A stretch of 8,728 nucleotides of DNA from Phycisphaeraceae bacterium (GTDB lineage: Bacteria; Planctomycetota; Phycisphaerae; Phycisphaerales; Phycisphaeraceae): the NCBI GenBank assembly GCA_007119405.1, contig SKPT01000132.1, positions 1-8,728 on the forward strand, written 5' to 3'. The notes under the pieces are model-generated. The model did no database searches, was not told where the DNA came from, and worked only from the letters and a program-made list of their open reading frames with translations. Made by a program: the position numbers and the translations under genes. Of this stretch, positions 6,847 through 8,728 are shown in pieces. Every line of letters begins with the position of its first letter. Within the stretch, counting starts at the first letter, position 1.

Positions 6847-6957
6847 GATGGAGGATGAGGCTTGACCCGGCAGCAGCTTCAGCATTTAATGCTGCGCAAC
6901 GACACCCCCCGCCCGCGGCGCCGGCCATGCGCTGGCCTCATCCGATTCCGATCCATC
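6847..6957 (+). promoter_or_regulatory. Predicted structured leader element upstream of pilM
   Basis: GGATGAGGC (6853-6861) is perfectly complementary to GCCTCATCC (6935-6943). The helix continues outward with GATGGA (6847-6852) pairing TCCATC (6952-6957) across an eight-base bulge, giving 15 base pairs in all. Inside it, CAGCAT (6880-6885) pairs with ATGCTG (6889-6894) around TTA. A competing 5-bp hairpin GGCCA (6923-6927)/TGGCC (6933-6937) uses bases of the main helix. The element would lie in the leader RNA if the promoter at 6796-6824 is real. I do not recognise it as a known riboswitch class, and chance pairing in GC-rich DNA is not excluded. Confidence 0.4.
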
Positions 6958-7080
6958 CCCAGTCCGGGCGCCGTGCGAGGGTCGCAACACGAACGCCGAC
7001 AAGCCCGCAGACGCGCGGCCGGACGGCCCGTGGCCCGGCGACCTTGGCCAAAACCCACATGCCAGCACCCCCAACGCGAC

Positions 7081-7085
7081 GGAGG
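7081..7085 (+). promoter_or_regulatory. Strong ribosome binding site of pilM
   Basis: GGAGG is separated by five bases from the ATG at 7091. It is the only near-consensus Shine-Dalgarno at an optimal distance in the window and fixes the pilM start. The contrast with ychF and the lpt genes, which have none, is marked. Confidence 0.8.
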
Positions 7086-7090
7086 TTCTC

Positions 7091-8728
7091 ATGCCGCGCA
7101 AGAACGATAGCTGGGGCATCGAGGTCGGCGCCAATGCGCTCAAGGCCATGCGCCTGGTCCGCGCCGGCGATCACGTCGAGCTGGCCGACTACGAGATCAT
7201 GCCCTTCAAGCAGATCCTGGCCACGCCCGACATCAACGTCGACGAGGCGATCCAGGTCCAGCTTGACAAGTTCATCACCAAGCACGACGTGTCCGACTCG
7301 ACCGTCGTCGTGTCGGTGCCCGGGCACGCGGCCTTCGCCCGCTTCGCCAAGCTCCCGCCCGTCGAGCCCAAGAAAGTCCCCGACATCGTCCGCTACGAGG
7401 CGGTGCAGCAGATTCCCTTCCCGATCGACCAGGTCGAGTGGGACTACCAGGTCTTCCAGGGCGAGGACTCGCCCGACGTCGAGGTGGGCATCTTCGCCAT
7501 CACCAAGGAGCGGGTGCTCAGCCACCTGAACAACTACCGCCAGGTGGGCCTGGAGATCGACCAGATCACGCTCTCGCCCCTGGCGGTCTACAACGCCTTC
7601 CGCTACGAGACCGAGCTGTCCGACAAGCCCGACGCCGGCGGGACGATCTACATGGACATCGGCACGCAGAGCACCGATGTCATCATCGTCGAGGCCGGCG
7701 GCATCTGGCTGCGCACCCTGCCCATCGGCGGCAACAACTTCACCGAGGCCCTGGTCCGGGCCTTCAAGCTCAGCTTCCCCAAGGCCGAGAAGCTCAAGCG
7801 CGAGGCCGGCACCAGCAAGTACGCCAAGCAGATTTTCCAGGCCATGCGCCCGGTGTTCGCCGACCTGGTCCAGGAGCTGCAGCGTTCGCTGGGCTACTAC
7901 CAGAACATGAACCGCGACGCCAACCTCAAGCGGCTGGTCGGCGTCGGATCCACCTTCCGCCTGCCCGGGCTGCAGAAGTTCCTCAAGCAGCAGTTGCAGC
8001 TGGACGTGCGTCGCCCGGACGGGTTCCGCCGGCTGCAGGTCCCGCAGAAGCGCGAGGCCGAGATCGCCGAGCACGGGCTGAACCTCGCCACCGCCTACGG
8101 CCTGGCGCTGCAGGGCCTGGGGCTGGAGACCGTCGGTGCCAATCTGATGCCGCGCTACGTCCTGGCCCAGCGGATGTGGCGCGCCAAGCAGCCCTGGATC
8201 GCCGCGGCCGCGGCCTGCATCGCCCTGGCGGTCGGGGGTTACGCCGCCGAGCTCTACACCACAAAGACCGCCCACAGCCGGGCCATGGCCGAGTCGCAGG
8301 AGGTCACCGACCGCGTCCTGCGCCAGGCCCAGTCCCTGAACAGCCAGTGGACCACGATCTCCAGCAACGAGGATCCGCGCCAGCAACTGGAGAACCTCCG
8401 CCGCGTGCTGGACTACCGGGACCTCTGGCCCAAGCTCCTCGAGGACGTCGCCGCCGCGGCCCACGCCCCGGATTCCGCAGGCCAGGCGATGCACACCGAT
8501 CAGGAAGTCCTCGCCGCCCTGCCGCGCGACCAGCGCCGCCAGATCCACATCAGCCGCATCGAGACGCAGTACCAGCCCGAGCCCGGCGCCGCCGAGGCCG
8601 ACGACGCCCGCATGCGCGGCATGATGGCCCAGCCGCGGCGCACCGGCGACGCCGAGTCGGTGCTGGCGCGCAGCTACAGCGTCGGCGACTTCTTCAGCGA
8701 CGAAGGGGCACCGACGATCACCATCACC
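7091..8728 (+). CDS. pilM: PilM-type actin-like pilus assembly protein with a fused PilN-like region (3' end cut by window edge)
   Basis: The 546 codons visible are open to the window end. Residues 1-350 are a PilM actin-like ATPase fold. They include the phosphate-1 segment WGIEVGANALKAMRLV (8-23), phosphate-2 segment MDIGTQSTDVIIV (188-200), an LPIGGNNFTEAL block (210-221) and adenosine-site segment VGVGSTFRLPGL (283-294). PilM binds nucleotide in the cytoplasm and docks onto PilN in the inner-membrane alignment complex of type IV pili. A usual PilM ends near 350 residues; here NLMP (351-354), like the NLLP opening of PilN, is followed by a basic stretch, a membrane helix (about 368-388), a heptad-like helical region (about 392-445) and an LWPKLLEDVAAAA/IHISRIETQY section resembling the periplasmic part of PilN. 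The usual Asp of the first phosphate loop (GIDIG) reads Glu (GIEVG). PilN/PilO genes may follow outside the window. Confidence 0.88.
   Translation, partial: MPRKNDSWGIEVGANALKAMRLVRAGDHVELADYEIMPFKQILATPDINVDEAIQVQLDKFITKHDVSDSTVVVSVPGHAAFARFAKLPPVEPKKVPDIVRYEAVQQIPFPIDQVEWDYQVFQGEDSPDVEVGIFAITKERVLSHLNNYRQVGLEIDQITLSPLAVYNAFRYETELSDKPDAGGTIYMDIGTQSTDVIIVEAGGIWLRTLPIGGNNFTEALVRAFKLSFPKAEKLKREAGTSKYAKQIFQAMRPVFADLVQELQRSLGYYQNMNRDANLKRLVGVGSTFRLPGLQKFLKQQLQLDVRRPDGFRRLQVPQKREAEIAEHGLNLATAYGLALQGLGLETVGANLMPRYVLAQRMWRAKQPWIAAAAACIALAVGGYAAELYTTKTAHSRAMAESQEVTDRVLRQAQSLNSQWTTISSNEDPRQQLENLRRVLDYRDLWPKLLEDVAAAAHAPDSAGQAMHTDQEVLAALPRDQRRQIHISRIETQYQPEPGAAEADDARMRGMMAQPRRTGDAESVLARSYSVGDFFSDEGAPTITIT

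Noticed and set aside
6823..6858. Possible 11-residue leader peptide (ATG overlapping the GATAAT box)
   Set aside because: Its start codon would lie upstream of the predicted transcript start near 6831, it has no Shine-Dalgarno, and it is too short to judge.
6536..6928. Upstream extension of the cyclase reading frame to a Met at 6928 or 6592
   Set aside because: The added residues show no family similarity, and the extension crosses a palindromic repeat and both candidate promoters. The Met at 6592 overlaps the candidate -10 box.
6938..8548. Open frame of 536 codons on the minus strand opposite pilM
   Set aside because: It is a mirror of the pilM codon pattern (Val/Leu/Gly/Asp-rich) with no family motif, and the plus strand here encodes clear PilM motifs behind a strong ribosome binding site.

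Overview
The window is a high-GC chromosomal segment (G/C dominates third codon positions) holding five protein-coding genes, two of them cut by the window edges, plus unusually elaborate intergenic DNA. The gene set fits a Gram-negative bacterium with an outer membrane, hopanoids and a type IV pilus or type II secretion type machine. It contains a pair of LPS-transport permeases, a YchF ATPase, a squalene-hopene cyclase and a PilM-type protein carrying a PilN-like extension. The weak Shine-Dalgarno usage, the GC-rich palindromic intergenic repeats and the large PilM suggest a Planctomycetota (Phycisphaerae-like) genome. That placement is an inference and not proven by anything here.

Layout. 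On the minus strand, an lptF-like gene (3169 down to 1511) is followed by an lptG-like gene (1213 down past position 1). They are separated by 297 bases packed with hairpin-forming repeats. Divergent from lptF, ychF runs on the plus strand (3380-4474); the 210-base gap between them holds an 85-base imperfect palindrome and a TATAAT box almost touching the ychF start codon. Convergent with ychF is the squalene-hopene cyclase gene (6535 down to 4553), with a 78-base gap holding a palindrome. Divergent from the cyclase is pilM (7091 past the right end). The 555-base gap between these two contains a second copy of that palindrome, a candidate promoter for each gene, and a long predicted leader structure before pilM.

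How the genes relate. LptF and LptG are the two membrane subunits of the LptB2FG exporter that extracts LPS from the inner membrane. The cyclase makes hopanoids, which are membrane-ordering lipids. PilM/PilN form the inner-membrane platform of type IV pili. These are all envelope functions, but nothing shows that they are co-regulated. YchF is a housekeeping ribosome-associated ATPase. No mobile element, CRISPR array, tRNA or rRNA was seen.

I found no clear new defence or biosynthetic system. The items most worth a second look are the PilM-PilN-like fusion, the structured pilM leader, the palindromic repeat family flanking the cyclase gene, and the G-quadruplex-forming tract into which the lptG reading frame runs.
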